A stretch of 64,000 nt of DNA, from NCBI GenBank assembly GCA_015057025.1, contig SVFD01000002.1, positions 310,001 through 374,000 of the forward strand. The letters run 5' to 3'. The stretch is from Lachnospiraceae bacterium (GTDB taxonomy: Bacteria; Bacillota; Clostridia; Lachnospirales; Lachnospiraceae). Position numbers and translations under genes: made by a program. The notes beneath the pieces were generated by a model, which was not told the origin of the DNA, did no database searches, and was given only the letters and a program-made list of their open reading frames with translations. Within the stretch, counting starts at the first letter, position 1. Every line of letters begins with the position of its first letter. Shown here piece by piece: positions 62,574 to 64,000 of the stretch.

Positions 62574-62602
62574 ATTTTATCACACATTATTTCTTCTGTA
62601 AA
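62574..62602 (-). promoter_or_regulatory. Promoter of the BMP-kinase-GGDEF/HD-GYP operon
   Basis: Minus strand TTTACA (62602-62597), a 17-base spacer and TAAAAT (62579-62574), about 59 bases before the first BMP gene. No cyclic-di-GMP riboswitch was recognised in the leader. Confidence 0.65.
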
Positions 62603-62689
62603 AGTATATAATACTATTTTAGTCATTTCCCACCAAAAATACTTTTACTTTTCATAAACATCAAACAATTTTTATAGTTTATAACTTTA

Positions 62690-63985
62690 TTAAAAAATAT
62701 ACTCCTGCATCCGCATATATTCTTCCTTCAGAAGCTTACCTTTAATACGAATACCATTTTCTGTATACTCTTCTTCCGTAATCTGCGCATTCTGCTTCAG
62801 GCGCGAATAACTTGCCCCATCTTTGTATGGAATTAAAAGTTCGCAGGCAATGTAATTCTTCATAAAAACTTCCTGAATCATCTGAATCAATTCTTCCATA
62901 CCGATTTGCAGGCTTGCACTCATATAAATTTTATTGCCTACACGCTTTGGCAATTCTTCCGGAGCAAAAATCACATCCGCTTTATTATACACATAAATTG
63001 CCGGAATACTGCCGGATTCCAAATCTTTTAACACTTCTCTTGTGATATCAATCTGTTCCTCATGGTTTACATCCGAAGCATCTACCACATGTAACAACAC
63101 ATCCGCATCCTTGGTTTCCTCCAAAGTCGAATGGAAAGCTTCCACTAATGCATGAGGCAAATGGCTTACAAATCCTACGGTATCTGTTAAAAGAAACGGT
63201 ATCTTTCCTTCCGGTTCAATCCTTCTCACAGTAGTATCCAAGGTAGCAAAAAGCATGTCTTTTTCAAATACTTTCTTTTCATCCTTGTCATAATCATCGC
63301 CCTTTTTAGCGTAATCGATAAAAGCATTCATAAGTGTTGATTTTCCTGCATTGGTATATCCCACCAGTGCAACACGAAAAACACCGTTTTTATCGCGACG
63401 TTTACGCTGTACCTGACGATTTTCTTCCAAATCTTTTAACTCTCTGCGGAGCTGTGCCAGACGATTCTCTAAATAACGTCGATCAAGCTCTAATTTCTTT
63501 TCTCCGGCACCCTTGTTACTCATACTTCCGCTTCCGCCGCCCTGACGGCTTAAGGCCTCGTGCAAGCCCACCAATCGCGGCAATGTATATTGTAATCTTG
63601 CCACCTCTACCTGAATTTTTGCCTCACGTGTTCTGGCTCTCTTAGAAAAAATCTCCAAAATAAGCGATGTTCTGTCCATAATTGCAATGTGCAATTGATT
63701 TTGAAGATTACGGAGTTGGGAAGGTGATAAAGTCTGGGCAAAAATTACAATATCCGCATCTAACATCACTGCCGATTCTTTTACCTCTTCTACCTTTCCG
63801 GGCCCAATTAACGTTGCCTTATTGGGCATATCCAGCTTCTGAGTAATAATACAAACCACTTCCATATTGCAAGCCCTTGCAAGCTGCTTTAACTCATCCA
63901 TATAAAGGTCAAAATCCTCCATATTGTCAAAGTCAGCCCCTACCAAAATGGCACGTTCCTTATGTTCTTCCTCATTTATATCCAT
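62690..63985 (-). CDS. hflX: GTPase HflX
   Basis: 431 residues in the window. HflX is a ribosome-associated GTPase that splits stalled 70S ribosomes under stress. The N-terminal HflX domain has 'ATLIGPGKVEEVKESA' and 'LSPSQLRNLQNQLHIAIMDR', then the 'LPRLVGLHEALSRQGGGSGS' linker. The G domain has P-loop 'VALVGYTNAGKSTLMNAF' and 'LTDTVGFVSHLPHALVEAF' (G3). The ATG at 63985 has no ribosome binding site inside the window and the frame is open to the window edge at 64000, so the true start may lie outside. Confidence 0.95.
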   Translation of the reverse strand: MDINEEEHKERAILVGADFDNMEDFDLYMDELKQLARACNMEVVCIITQKLDMPNKATLIGPGKVEEVKESAVMLDADIVIFAQTLSPSQLRNLQNQLHIAIMDRTSLILEIFSKRARTREAKIQVEVARLQYTLPRLVGLHEALSRQGGGSGSMSNKGAGEKKLELDRRYLENRLAQLRRELKDLEENRQVQRKRRDKNGVFRVALVGYTNAGKSTLMNAFIDYAKKGDDYDKDEKKVFEKDMLFATLDTTVRRIEPEGKIPFLLTDTVGFVSHLPHALVEAFHSTLEETKDADVLLHVVDASDVNHEEQIDITREVLKDLESGSIPAIYVYNKADVIFAPEELPKRVGNKIYMSASLQIGMEELIQMIQEVFMKNYIACELLIPYKDGASYSRLKQNAQITEEEYTENGIRIKGKLLKEEYMRMQEYIF

Positions 63986-64000
63986 ATAAAATTTCTGTTC

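Noticed and set aside
62516-62689. Possible cyclic-di-GMP riboswitch before the BMP operon
   Set aside because: I looked for GEMM-type motifs because of the downstream genes but found only AT-rich sequence and a promoter.
1-64000. CRISPR array, insertion sequence or prophage
   Set aside because: No regularly spaced repeats, transposase or phage structural genes were seen. The DinD-like gene is the only sign of mobility besides the two structured elements.

Overview
The window looks like a chromosome segment of a motile member of the Clostridia, most likely Lachnospiraceae. The reasons are moderate-to-low G+C, strong GGAGG-type ribosome binding sites, a Firmicute-type fli/flg operon next to codY and topA, a plsX-acpP-rnc-smc-ftsY block, a polA-coaE-ftsA-like run, and a Gram-positive type IV pilus cluster. 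The genus cannot be fixed from the sequence alone. Almost every gene is on the minus strand; rpmF, tmcAL and one tRNA-Leu are the plus-strand exceptions.

Layout, low to high coordinates. 1-7577: flagellar basal-body and export operon, transcribed right to left as flgB-flgC-fliE-fliF-fliG-fliH-fliI-fliJ-ylxF/motE-like and the first codons of a further gene, probably fliK. 7873-10841: codY and topA. 10956-14433: two tandem paralogous multi-pass GT-C-like membrane proteins. 14549-22240: a type IV pilus cluster with prepilin peptidase, a PilM-PilN fusion, PilO and four pilin-like proteins, but no PilB, PilC or PilT. 22498-24186: a short-chain dehydrogenase and a YitT-family membrane protein. 24503-31226: ftsY, smc, rnc, acpP, plsX. 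31392-34341: divergent rpmF, then pta and the divergent tmcAL. 34438-37816: an operon headed by a membrane-anchored MerR regulator with two different intramembrane protease families, YbjQ and small membrane proteins. 37919-44603: a hybrid histidine kinase, a hydrolase, a GNAT acetyltransferase, an epimerase, and the UPF0210/ACT pair. 44645-48078: accessory genes including a DinD homologue beside a broken acetyltransferase. 48162-54949: walJ-like hydrolase, a long FtsA-like protein, coaE, polA and a zinc-finger anti-sigma-like protein. 55124: tRNA-Leu(CAA). 55338-62515: a five-gene sensory operon with two BMP-family binding proteins, a hybrid kinase with HPt, an HD-GYP regulator and a GGDEF regulator. 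62690 to the end: hflX.

The flagellar, pilus and cyclic-di-GMP genes together suggest a cell that controls motility and surface attachment by extracellular cues and nutrient state (CodY senses branched-chain amino acids and GTP). The BMP-kinase-GGDEF/HD-GYP operon has both making and breaking enzymes for cyclic-di-GMP and no ABC permease, so I read it as a sensor rather than an uptake system.

The most unusual non-coding signal is a structured element present twice (about 24317-24483 and 42626-42835). Both copies share a conserved core of about 100 bases holding an imperfect hairpin with the same mismatch and bulge. Each core is enclosed by long inverted repeats whose sequence differs completely between the copies while pairing is kept. 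I do not recognise it as a named RNA family. A second clear regulatory signal is a textbook MerR promoter with a 19-base spacer at 37841-37871.
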